Below are positions 54,801 through 64,000 of a stretch of DNA of 64,000 nt, piece by piece. The DNA is taken from positions 77,745,501 to 77,809,500 of the forward strand of contig JAWZYU010000011.1 of the NCBI GenBank assembly GCA_038380435.1. Reading direction: 5' to 3'. The DNA comes from Ryuthela nishihirai. Taxonomy: Eukaryota > Arthropoda > Arachnida > Araneae > Heptathelidae. Positions within the stretch are counted from its first letter, which is position 1; each line of letters begins with the position of its first letter. The notes under the pieces were generated by a model, which had not been told where the DNA came from, made no database searches, and saw only the letters and a program-made list of their open reading frames with translations. Both the position numbers and the translations under genes were made by a program.

Positions 54801-55772
54801 GTCCGGCAAAGATGACTTGATAGTCGTCCATGGCACTGAATACTATGATTCTGTAGTCGGGATAGAGGTACTGTTGAAATTGTTGCAGCTCGGGCAGCCC
54901 GCACTTGCCCTCCGGAACTCCCGCATTGCGATGAAGCTCCTCTGCTTCCTTTCTTTGACGTACAGAATCACGTTGCTGAATATATTTAAAGGCGCCCTCC
55001 GACAGTTTCTTTTGTTTCTTCAGGCATAACGCTCTTGCAACGACAAGGCTACGGGCCAGGCACAAATTATCGTTATTGTAAATGGAAATAATGGACATTT
55101 TTCCCTCGTTAAACGCTTTAAGAACGGCTAAATGTCTTCGCTGAGGTCCTGGTTTGCGAGCACCCCCAGAGCGTTCTAAATTAACAGTCGCGAAATCAAA
55201 AAAAATATCTTCTGTTGTTCCAATTGCTTCGTTCGAATTAATCACTTTTTCCACTGTCTGTAAAAACTTTTCAGAAGTGATGTGGTCTCTCGATGTTAAA
55301 GGTAGGTTGATCGGATTACTAATCGCCTTTGAGCATACGCATAAACGCACGTGAGAGTATTCGTCTTCGGGCATTAGTTCATGAAGAATTTTTTCGTGAA
55401 CTGTGTGAAGAGCATCGCCAAAGTCCAAAGGGTTCACTTGATCGAAGTTTGTTAACCTCACGGTGTGGGACGTAAATATTGCTTTATATTTGGGAGAGAC
55501 AAATTGATTGGAACAAGTGACTATAAAACTGGGGGCGTCAGGTGGGTCCTCGGTGTGAAGAGACTTCCGCCGCCGCTTCGCTGACGTTGCGCACTTGGCA
55601 GACCTCGCGATGTGCTTGGCACTGCATCATTTGCGTCGTCACTTGACAGACCTCGCTTTCCGCTCGATGTACTTGGCAATGCATCATCCTTTTGCACAGT
55701 GTTTAGCAGCTCATCCAACTCTTTCTGAATATTAGCTAGAGCTTCCAACCTTTCAGAATAACTCTGCTCCAT
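51881..55772 (-). pseudogene. POLB: Protein-primed family-B DNA polymerase (about 1,290 codons), two frameshifts
   Basis: Replicates the element with a terminal-protein primer. The start is ATG at 55,772 (MEQSYSERLEAL), about 25 bp after a TATA box. The 55,826 ATG lies upstream of it and is rejected. Frame shifts occur near 55,550 and near 52,530. In the central frame (55,461-52,528) the order is: cysteine-protease-like NDNLCLARS (Cys134) and DDLHFSVI (His236), a zinc-binding region (residues 251-331), ExoI FDMET (355/357), ExoII NGRSFDF (421), ExoIII YCRDD (541/545), YREKF (582-586), motif A YQDVNSLYP (766), and motif B KYILNSLWGK. Motif C YADTDS is at about 52,310 in the last frame. Confidence 0.95.
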
Positions 55773-55795
55773 TTTGAAAATTACGATTTTGTTCG

Positions 55796-55804
55796 CGTTT
55801 ATAA
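55796..55804 (-). promoter_or_regulatory. TATA box of the polymerase gene
   Basis: On the minus strand CTTATAAAC lies about 25 bp upstream of the ATG at 55,772. An inverted CCAAT (GGCCAATGGG on the plus strand) is at 55,836-55,845 and a second ATTTTATAGG at about 55,850. Confidence 0.6.
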
Positions 55805-55849
55805 GCGCTCCAATATACATATGCAAATTCCCCTTTGGCCAATGGGATC

Positions 55850-56509
55850 CTATAAAATTTTGGACCCACCCCTTTCACGCAGTGATCAGATATTTACTCT
55901 TTACCATTGGCTTCACCATCGGTGAAGGTTGAGATTTCATTTTTTTTTTACCCTGAAAAGTAGCACGCACGGTCATAAAATTTAACGACTTCCCTGACCG
56001 CGCTCCATAAAGACGGATTATAATTCTCCCCTATTGATGCACCCGCCCGTAAAAATTCCTTCTGAAGCACACAAGATTTTTTATCGGGTATAGAATTCCT
56101 TTGGCACTAAGCGCAGACATCAAGAATGGCCTACTGCCCGGAGGCATAAAGATTCTTGTTAACAAAAGGTTCATTCAAAACTATTATTTTTTATCTCCGT
56201 GAGACTTTTATTCCTTCTGAAGCGTCCATCTTCGCCGATCGTGGCCTAGAATTCCTTTTTCGTGTCTAAGCGTAATTTTTTCAGAGCTGAACACACATAC
56301 CAGGGATGCTTTGATTCTGACGGGGGTTATGTTCTACTGACCCACATTCTAATGAATGCTAGAGTACCTCTAAAAAACTTTTCTCACCAGCGAGTCGACG
56401 ACCAATCCTTTATTCTTATGAATGTCAGTCTTCCCTCACAAATGAGAAGGATAATCTAAAAGCGATGTCAGCCGTTCGACGTCAGCTGATGGGTGGGTGG
56501 GGGGACCTC
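55850..56509. other. Noncoding stretch between PolB and the right TIR
   Basis: No gene is supported. The part 56,320-56,480 is an extra partial copy of the TIR interior: CTCACCAGCGAGTCGACGAC, the CCAATCCTTTATTCTTATGA block and CAGCCGTTCG. Confidence 0.6.
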
Positions 56510-57474
56510 ACTCTTGCAATAACAATACATTCTGATAAAAACTTTTCTCACGGGCGCACATTATAACGAATAGGGCGAGATGGCTAATAAATAATTTTTT
56601 TATCGGACGTAAATGTCAACCGGCTGTTTCAAACGAATGCCAGAGGGACTTAATTTTTTCTCATGGATCTGCTGAATGCCAGAGATGGCTAATAAATAAT
56701 TTTTTAATCGGACGTAAATGTTAACCGGCTGTTTCAAACGAATGCCAGAGGGACTTAATTTTTTCTCATGGATCTGCTGAATGCCAGAGAGGGTTGATAA
56801 ATAATTTTTAATCGGCCATAAATGTCAACCCGTTCAAACGAATGCTAGAGTACGGCTAAAAAACTTTTTCTCACCAGCGAGTTCAGTCAACGGCCAATCC
56901 TTTATTCTTATGAATGCCATTCTTCCCTCACAAATGAGAAGGATAATTTAAAAGCGATGTCAGCCGTTCGGCTGTTTCAAACGAATGCCAGAGGGGCTTA
57001 ATTTTTTTCTCATGGATCTGCTGAATGCCAGAGATGGCTAATAAATAATTTTTTAATCGGACATAAATGTCAACCCGTTCAAACGGTTCTGCTGAATGCC
57101 AGAGAGGGCTAATAAATAATTTTTTAATCGGACATAAATGTCAACCGGCTGCTTGCATACGAATGCCAGAGGGGATTAATTTTTTTCTCATGGATCTGCT
57201 GAATGCCAGAGAGGGTTAATAAATAATTTTTTAATCGGACATAAATGTCACCCGGCTGCTTGCATACGAATGCCAGAGGGGCTTAAAATTTTTTTCTCCC
57301 TGGAGTCTGCAGCTGCGCATTATAATGAATAGAGCTTCCCACAACAATGAGAAGGCTAATAAATAATTTTTAATCGGTTATAAATGTCAACCCATTCGAA
57401 CATCAGCTGCTGGCGTAGGGGGGGTGGGGGCGTGCGGGGAGGAACCTAACTTCTGGAGCGATGCGCAAACTACT
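56510..57474. repeat. Right TIR of the Polinton
   Basis: Inverse of the left TIR with about 220 bp of additional repeat units. Its outermost bases are CGCAAACTACT. The TSD tctatt follows at 57,475-57,480. Confidence 0.95.
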
Positions 57475-57883
57475 TCTATTTCATATGTGGAATATCTATT
57501 AATAATTGTTTTAAATTATAGCTTTACAAGTAAAGAGAATACAGACTGTGTATAAAGGAATATCTATTAATAATTGTTTTAGTATTGAGAGCACACGGGT
57601 GCACGGCCGACAGTTTGTTTTCGATTTGCCGAAACGTTTTAATATGAATATCTAGGGAGATCTTTATTAATAACATTATTGCTCACCGAAAGAAAATAAC
57701 TATAACAAATTATAATAGGAGGTTAGGAAACAAACTCATATTTTTGAAACTCGTTTTCAGACAAGTATTAACACTATTGAAGGCACTCATGCTTCTTTGT
57801 GTTGAAATCAGTGTTGTTTTATTTATTTTTAGATAATGTTATTATTTACTGCTGCTACTTCAAATCAGTATATACCTAATCCT
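57475..57883. other. Right flank of the Polinton; inversion breakpoint region
   Basis: AT-rich, without a gene. A short direct repeat (GGAATATCTATTAATAATTG at about 57,490 and 57,558) is present. The polymerase frame of the second element breaks off at 57,884. Confidence 0.5.
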
Positions 57884-59580
57884 TCAACGAATACCCTTTT
57901 CAATGAACAAGTGCAAATCTGGGTCTGTAAGCAATTCTAATTTCACATCAGTCATTTTCAAACAGGCCTGCCCTGGAGCTGTATACACATGACAGGGATC
58001 AATACCATAATATGTCATGCAAAGAGTCCGAAAATTTTCGAACACATCAGCAAGTAGAAATGTATCACTTCTGACGTATATATCATGGTACTCCCCGAGA
58101 TTTTGTACATCAAAAGCTTCCCACACAGATTGAGCATGTTTATATCATCTTCTGATATCATTTCTCCAGTGAGTTGGTTAAAAAATGCTTCACGGGGTGG
58201 TAAAATCGTTTCCTCGAATTTTTCGCAACTGTCAACGTATTCATATGAGTAGACACCTTTTCTCGGAAGCAAATGTATTTTTGAAAATTCTGTATACATG
58301 CTTAAAATTTTAAACTTCTCACTGGATAAGTTCTTAACTAACTTTTCTAGTGATGCGTTTAGAAACTGAAATGAGTCTATGAAGTGGAGTGTTCCAAGGG
58401 AGAAAGTAATATACCTTTCCATGTTATTAGCGATACATTTAATTCATCTACTTTTAAATACTGCTCAAAAAAATTAGGGGAGATATTATCGCTTCATAAT
58501 CATTTTGAAATATCCCCTAATTTTTGTGAGCAGTATATTTCCAATTCCTTGCAATATGAGGTGGCCATCATATCCTCTGAGGTTATGAATGACGATAGAA
58601 ATTTTTTTAGCAATTTTGAAATTTAAATTGCATGCATTGTGAGCAGCACCTCGGTATTTTCCAGTAATGTGGCAGTAGTCACGCACACGGTTTGCTCCTA
58701 ATGATTTCTTACAAATATGACATACATCTGCTTTTTGGAATACTCTCTCATTTTCAATACACACTTGCATTGGTTTAATTTCATTCAAGATGCCGTGGAT
58801 GTCTTCTTCCTCTTTTAATAAATGATGTAAAAAAGTGTCCACGACGTTTTCTCCTCTATAAACAACCGGTGGTTTACAGCTTTGTCCATCAGGCCCAATT
58901 ACCAAATAAGAAAATCCGCAAGATTCGTGATTAGATACGACGGTGTTATGAGAAGTTTCGGGATTTGGTGTACAAGTATCTACCTTCTTCAACAAAGATT
59001 CAAAATCTGCATAAATTACATATGGTACTCTTAACTGGTATGAGTAATTGTCAAATTTCAACCATTTGTCAGTTTCACTAGGTAATTCGATTTTCTGAGG
59101 ACCGTGCTCTCGGCAGTAATTTAGATGCTCCTCTAAAGTTTCTTTCATCGTAAATCGATGTAGGCAATAAATGCAGTAGAATGCTACTCCGCTATGCTTT
59201 GTCAATATACTCAGCAACCTGCTATATATTTTTAATGTAGCAATAATGGCGTTTTTCATCATCTGAGAGCAGCAAAAGATTAATATGTTTTTCAGACTGT
59301 GTACGAATAACATAAAGACGAAATATATCTTTATCGTAACCATAGACATTCATGGAGAGATAATTATTTTTTTCGAAATTTTCTACTTGAGCTAAAGTTA
59401 CTGGAAAACTTAGACCTGTGGTATTTAACTCACTTTCGAAATATTCATAATTGCTAAGGCGATGTGCATTTTCTTTTGCTGGATGAAGAGCAGCTAAAAC
59501 AAATAGCAAAAAATAGAAATAAAGCACTTCTGATCATTATTGCATATATTTACAATAGCAGTTTCGCTTGTAATTCACGA
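57884..59580 (-). pseudogene. N-terminal half of a B-family DNA polymerase (second element)
   Basis: Minus-strand remnant in several frames. From the 5' side it shows AALHPAKENAHR, a C2H2-like CIYCLHRFTMKETLEEH, ExoI YADFESLLKK, and an endonuclease VII-like zinc motif CHICKKSLG...DYCHITGKYRGAAH. Next come ExoII HNLRGYDGHLI, FIDSFQFLNASLEKLVKNL, then ExoIII VRSDTFLLADVFENFR and YTAPGQA. It stops after IEKGIR at 57,884, about where the left plus-strand half begins (YLDANNLYGW). The gene is broken by frame shifts, the MITE at 58,461 and the LINE at 59,582. It would be an older DNA-polymerase element, distinct from the Polinton. Confidence 0.88.
58459..58535. mobile_element. 73-bp palindromic MITE (copy 3), inside the polymerase remnant
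   Basis: Same hairpin element as at 21,514 and 33,806 with flanking TA. It interrupts the coding sequence between the ExoII block and FIDSFQF block of the second polymerase. Confidence 0.9.
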
Positions 59581-59762
59581 GGTCATCATCATCATCATCA
59601 ACATCATCCTCCTCAAGCAGCAATGGGCTACGGAGGTCCAACCAAACCGTGCAATTTAGTTCTCCAAGCAAATCTATCCTGAGCTACATCTACTGCATCT
59701 GGCCACGGCACACCAATTCTAACAAGGTCCTGTTTGACATTGTCTGCCCACCGCATCCTAGG

Positions 59763-61398
59763 TCACCCCTTCTTTCTGAGACCTTTAGGCACACTGTTCA
59801 TAACCCTATTCGCCAATCTATAATTATTCATACGGGCAACATGGCCAAACCAACGAAGTCTCTCTCTGCACAATATGCTGCTTAAAGGAGGTTGCAAACT
59901 GCTTTGCCTAACCTCATCATTAGTTACAAAGTTGAACCACCTAATGCCCAAGATACTGCGTAAGCATCTAGAATCAAAAGCATCTAGTTTCCTGTTATCT
60001 TGTTTACAAAGTGTCCAAGTTTCACTACCATAACTAACCCTAGAAAGAACCAAACTATTATACAGCCTAATTTTAGTCTTTAGGTGTATACGCCTATTTC
60101 TCCACACTCTCCATAGATTCTTAAAAGTAACGGCAGCAATCCCTATTCGTCTATTAATCTCATGCCGCACATCACCATTATCTGTTACATAGCTCCCACG
60201 ATAATTAAACTGTGACACCTGCTCAAGACTGCAACCATTCAGATTAACCGAATCACAGCCTGCCTGACCAATTTTCATCACTTTAGTTTTCTCTCTGTTT
60301 GTAACCAAACCTACTCTACTACCAGTCTCTTTAACAGCTCAAATGAAAGAGTTCATCTCATCAACATCATTTGCCAAAAGGGCTAAATCATCAGTATAAT
60401 CTAAATCAGAAATTTTCGTATCTCCAGTCCATTTAAGGCCAAAATCTTTCCCTTGCAGTGAATTTCGCATAACATAATCAATAACCAAACTAAAGAGAAA
60501 AGGAGACAAAATGCACCCTTGTCGAACATCAGAAGTAATGCTAAACCAATTGCTACAAAACTTACCAACTCTCACACATGACTCAGTGTTATTATAGAGA
60601 GCTTTCATTATGTTAACTAACTTGTTTGGTATACCATATGATTTCACAATCAACCACAAATTATGACGATCAACAGAGTCGAAAGCCTTTTTGAAATCAA
60701 CAAAGCTAGCAACCAAAGGTTTCTGAAACTCTAAATATTTCTCAAGAATCTGCCTAAGGGAAAATATCTGATCCACACAACCCCTACCACTTCTGAATCC
60801 ACATTGCTCATCACGCAATTGACTGTCAACCAGATTCTTAATTCTATTAAGCACAATCATGGAAAGAACTTTACCTGGAACAGAGAGTAGGCTGATACCC
60901 CTATAGTTATCACAAGAACTGCGATCACCTTTTTTGAAAATAGGGATAACAATAGCTCTGGTAAAATCCTTAGGAACCATGCCTTCATCACAAAAGATAT
61001 TCAGAATTTCTGTCATCCAAGTGTTAACCGAAAAATTCCCAGCTCTAAGCATTTTGGTAGTAATTTCATCTATCCCTGGGGATTTATGTTGTTTAAGTTT
61101 AGAAACAGCCAAAATAACCAGATTGTGTTATAGGGCCAACATTAAAGCCACCAATGCATCTATCATCATTGCAAACAATGGGAGTAGAACTAACTACATT
61201 GTGTAGAACATCACTGAAATGCTCAGCCCACATAGCCATGACAGAATCCTCCCCTTCTATAACCTTACCTTGTTTATCCGTCAATCCCTGTATACCTGTC
61301 CGTTTTCTACCACACAAAATATTAACTATCTGGTACAGCTCTCTGCTGTTGTGCTGTCTAACTGCTTCCTCGCCTTTGTCAGCCAAACCATCAAGCAA
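59763..61398 (-). pseudogene. Reverse transcriptase region of LINE copy B
   Basis: Two main frames (61,112-60,339 and 60,308-59,763) hold SPGIDEITTKMLRAG, CDNYRGISLLSVPGKVLS, DEQCGFRSGRGCVDQIF, SFVDFKKAFDSVDRHN (motif A), RQGCILSPFLFSL (motif B) and DYTDDLALLA (motif C, with A changed to T before DD). The C-terminal YGSETWTLCKQDNRKLD follows. The linker at 61,398-61,099 precedes. A stop or shift near 60,310-60,339 and another near 61,110 make it inactive. Confidence 0.88.
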
Positions 61399-61678
61399 AA
61401 GATTCTTATCAGCAGCTAACTGATCTTTTACACGTTTATTAAGTTCTTTATAATGCTTTCTATTAGGACTAGTAGGGTATTGATTAAGGACATTCCTTCA
61501 GTTCTTTCTTGCCGAAATAAGCTCAATTGCCTTATCAGTCAGATAATTCTGTCTCTTCTGCTCCTTTTTTCCTAAAAGAGTACTGTCAGTGTCCAAAAAA
61601 GCCTGTTTAAAATGATCCCATTCTTCCTCAACTTCAGTAGTAAGCATACCATGACGGTCATAATGACTAAGTACTGTA

Positions 61679-61745
61679 CTACAAAACTTACCAACTCTCA
61701 CACATGACTCAGTGTTATTATAGAGAGCTTTCATTATGTTAACTA
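61679..61745 (-). repeat. 67-bp templated duplication inside LINE copy B
   Basis: Exact copy of 60,553-60,619 (RT coding) pasted in the same orientation between the endonuclease and RT parts. Copy A has only ordinary sequence at this position. It also disrupts the reading frame (61,498-61,734). Confidence 0.93.
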
Positions 61746-62685
61746 GGTTTATCGTGGTAAGCTTTGGCTATAACTGGATCTTTCAGAGCTGCAGTATTAA
61801 AATTAAATTTTTTAACCCTAGCACAACACTTTTTAAGTTTAAGTTGCAACACACTTTTAACAAGGTAATGGTCAGATCCAATTTCAGCTCCCTTATATGC
61901 CCTGGTATTTCTAACAGAACTAGCCCATTTGCTGTTAATTAATATGTAATCAATCATATTCTTATGCAGCCCATCAGGTGAAACCCATGTGTACTTATGT
62001 ATGTCGCGGAGTTTGTAATAAGTGTTAGTTATTCTGAATCCGTTGAGTTTACTTACCTGTAGGAGACGTTGCCCATTGCCATTGCAGCTACCAATACCAA
62101 AAGGGCCAATCACCCCTCCCCAAAGGTCAGAGTCAGTACCAACTTTGGCATTGAAGTCACCAAGAACAAGGGTAATATCTCCTGAAGTTGTTCATAAAAC
62201 TTATCTTTCTCATCCTCATCGGCATCTTCAGTGGGGGCATAGCAGCAGATAACATTCAGGTCTTTAACGCTTATCTGAAATTTTGCTGTAAGAAACCTTT
62301 CATTAATGCACTCATATCCTAGAAGAGCATCACTAGCGTGTCTGCTGAGAAGCAGACCCACGCCTTGGTGATGCTTATTGTCGTCCCTCCCTGAAAAGAG
62401 AAAGTTAAGATTATTTTTAAGAATCTGACCTTTATCTGTCCATCTGGTCTCTTGCAAGCCGAGAATATCTAAATTATAATGGTGGAATTCTTGTGTGAGG
62501 ACATCAAGAGAGAAAGCTCTGTGCAGAGTCCTCACATTCCAACTACCTATGGAGAGAAAATGGTTAGTGGGATGTTTAAAGAAACTATGTTTATTGAGAG
62601 AGGGAATGCCGACAATATCAAACAGCCCCCTAATCGCAGACGTGGGGCAAAGACCCGTTCCCCCACTACTAAAGGCTAAAGCCAT
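61739..62685 (-). pseudogene. AP endonuclease region of LINE copy B
   Basis: It starts MALAFSSGGTGLCP at 62,685. Catalytic blocks: SIGSWNVRTLH, LGLQETRWTDKG (Glu), GVGLLLSRHASDALLG, NVICCYAPTEDADEDEKD. After a frame change near 62,110-62,185 (about 23 bp missing compared with copy A, LGDF block lost) it continues to HKNMIDYILIN and GAEIGSDHYLVK (SDH). Nicks target DNA to prime reverse transcription. Inactive through the deletion. Confidence 0.88.
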
Positions 62686-63225
62686 CTACACTGGAAGACT
62701 TCCTCCAATGTAGAATTTCACAATGCCAACAGAAGCAAAGAGTTCAGGTGCCTGCGATGACTTCTGCTCAGGATTATCCACCAGCTGATAAACATATCCT
62801 GTGAATCTATTCACTTGGGGCTGTCAACCCACAAACAAACAGAAAACACAGCGGAAGATTTTCCCTCCACAGAAGCCCACCAGTTCAGCAAAATCAGGAT
62901 CCATAATCAAGCTCAGAGCCATATATCTGTCCAGTGGGTTTATATGGTCAGCACCAGGACCCTGTGTGGTTGACCACTCCTCAGCAGGGTAGAAAAAAAA
63001 AAGAAAAGTAGCCATAGTTGTCCAGATCAGTAGGCCACACTAATCTGGCAGCCCTCCCCTTCCGTTCACTTCCAAAAGAGAGTATCTCTTTTGAAAGGTA
63101 CTAATGGTCTGCACCACGAGAAGGCGGGGTCGGATATTAGGTGCTGGGCCTGGCTGGTTCTATGCTTCATCACAGGGGATTGGTGCATAGCTCTCCTTCC
63201 AGTGACTACCTAGCTACCATTTACA

Positions 63226-63965
63226 GATCAAAAAAAACAAAAAAAACTAAAGGCATGTATTGCGCAATATTTAATTCTGCTTGCATGACCTTATCTAACA
63301 GCCATCCACTCTGGAGTCCTTCATACTCTTCAAAAGAGGCTTTGATTTTCTCATAGGCTGATAGTACATCCTTCTTTACAAAATAATCTTCAAGACTAAT
63401 ATAGCATTTACTCCGGAAATACGGATGACTATATTCAAAAGTTGAAGGGTTGACCTTTCATTTAAATTGCACCTGCACAACTAGATACCACTTAATATTC
63501 CTTTTTAAGCTTATTTCTTCTTTTAGGATGCCATCCAACTCATCACGAGAAGCATCAAGGAAAAAAGTTTTAATCCTTGTTTGTTTCTTAATTAGGAAAC
63601 AGTTTACACGTAGACACAGATCTTTGTATCACATCTGCAAATTCACTGGGATCATTGCAAATTTTCTTCTGTAGTGGTTCACCAATGTCAAACTTTGTTT
63701 GCTTCTGATTCTTCACTTGCTTATGAGGCCTTTGAACATGCCACACATAGCTGTCTTTCCTGCAAAATGTCATCTCACATATTCCACATTTGAATAGAGC
63801 TTCAGCACTATGGGATAGTTCATGACGCCTGAGAGCATCCCTCCTTAGAAATGTTGACTTACACTCTGCACACTCCAACAGTTTTACTTCTTCGTGAGAT
63901 CCTCTATGACGTGCCAAGCCAGTTGAATAAGCAAAGCTTTTACCTCAAATTTCACATGGAAACAT
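63226..63965 (-). pseudogene. Zinc-finger head and linker of the second PolB gene (right copy)
   Basis: The minus strand from ATG 63,965 begins MFPCEI and TGA (63,947-63,945), then GKSFAYSTGLARHRGSH, LECAECKSTFLRRDALRRH, LFKCGICEMTFCRKDSYVWH. Three C2H2 fingers follow in order. After a frame change near 63,600 the coding continues (FFLDASRDELDGIL, FEYSHPYF, KASFEEYEGLQSGWLLDKV) up to the LINE insertion at 63,225. The sequence beyond 63,779 is the inverse of 39,938-40,159, with the same internal stop. Confidence 0.85.
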
Positions 63966-64000
63966 TTTTAATTGTAATGATTCCTCTCACACTTTTCAAA
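63966..64000. other. Inverted-repeat continuation at the window edge
   Basis: The last 35 bases still match the inverse of 39,938-39,971. The inverted repeat therefore extends beyond the window. Confidence 0.8.

Larger units (their letters stand above)
41996..57474. mobile_element. Complete Polinton/Maverick (adintovirus-like) element, 15,479 bp
   Basis: The termini are AG...CT, and the 6-bp direct repeat tctatt lies on both sides (41,990-41,995 and 57,475-57,480). Both are hallmarks of Polinton integration. Long TIRs (about 750 and 965 bp) bound a gene set with integrase, major capsid protein, adenain-type protease, FtsK/HerA-type packaging ATPase, protein-primed PolB and smaller genes. Plus-strand genes occupy 42.8-51.6 kb and PolB converges from the right. 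Polintons are self-synthesising transposons with a virus-like life cycle. This copy has visible lesions in the PC4-like gene, integrase, a structural gene, MCP, the 50.6-kb gene and PolB. Confidence 0.97.
59582..63225 (-). mobile_element. RTE-like LINE copy B, near full length (3.64 kb)
   Basis: Colinear with copy A but without its three insertions. The 3' end is a GATGATGAT tail (59,582-59,608) and the 5' UTR reaches 63,225. It encodes an AP-type endonuclease and a reverse transcriptase in shifted frames. It is inserted in the N-terminal part of the second polymerase gene, whose coding sequence resumes on both sides. Confidence 0.92.

Noticed and set aside
53722..55354. Several plus-strand frames opposite PolB
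   Set aside because: Antisense shadows of the long minus-strand polymerase frame.
55773..55826. Upstream start of the polymerase gene at 55,826
   Set aside because: It lies upstream of the TATA box at 55,796-55,804, so the ATG at 55,772 is the better start.

Overview
This is a eukaryotic, AT-rich, repeat-dominated window, probably from an arthropod and possibly a chelicerate. The organism call is an inference from the mobile-element repertoire: tRNA-derived SINEs, APE-type and RLE-type LINEs, Tc1/hAT-like elements and Polintons. I see no intact host gene. Nearly everything recognisable is mobile DNA, much of it nested.

Layout. 1.6-5.3 kb: a broken LINE with Myb-like, reverse transcriptase and restriction-like-endonuclease remnants, next to a compound trinucleotide array. 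7.3-8.1 kb: an RNase H remnant of another LINE. 8.9-16.8 kb: a minus-strand RTE-like LINE (copy A) split by a 924-bp solo LTR (5-bp TSD), a 3,055-bp TIR transposon (8-bp TSD, possible THAP remnant) and a SINE. 17.2-18.4 kb: a dead Tc1-like transposase. 19.9-22.5 kb and 32.9-35.5 kb: two 2.6-kb arms in inverted orientation. They enclose SINEs and a gag-protease-only LTR retrotransposon (23,482-27,742; two 650-bp LTRs, 5-bp TSD). 36.3-38.6 kb: an unclassified family of palindromic TIR elements.

The centrepiece is a complete Polinton/Maverick (adintovirus-like) element at 41,996-57,474 (15,479 bp). It has AG...CT termini, long TIRs with internal repeats and a 6-bp target-site duplication. The plus strand carries early-type small genes, including one with a Maelstrom-like pattern, a repeat protein and PC4-like ssDNA-binding proteins. 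These are followed by an integrase with a chromodomain and the virion cluster: structural proteins, major capsid protein, adenain-type protease, packaging ATPase and small proteins. The minus strand carries a protein-primed DNA polymerase B that converges on the plus-strand genes. Several genes carry a frameshift or stop, so the copy looks defective, unless these are assembly errors.

The Polinton sits inside the ruins of a second, different PolB-encoding element. That element's zinc-finger start occurs in inverted orientation at 39.97 kb and 63.97 kb. Its polymerase gene is split, with the C-terminal half on the plus strand at 40.2-41.5 kb and the N-terminal half on the minus strand at 57.9-63.97 kb. 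This is best explained by an inversion that carried the Polinton with it. The right half was later interrupted by a near-full-length RTE-like LINE (copy B, 59.6-63.2 kb) and a 73-bp palindromic MITE.

Limits: all similarity statements come from reading motifs and comparing segments by eye; no database search was run.
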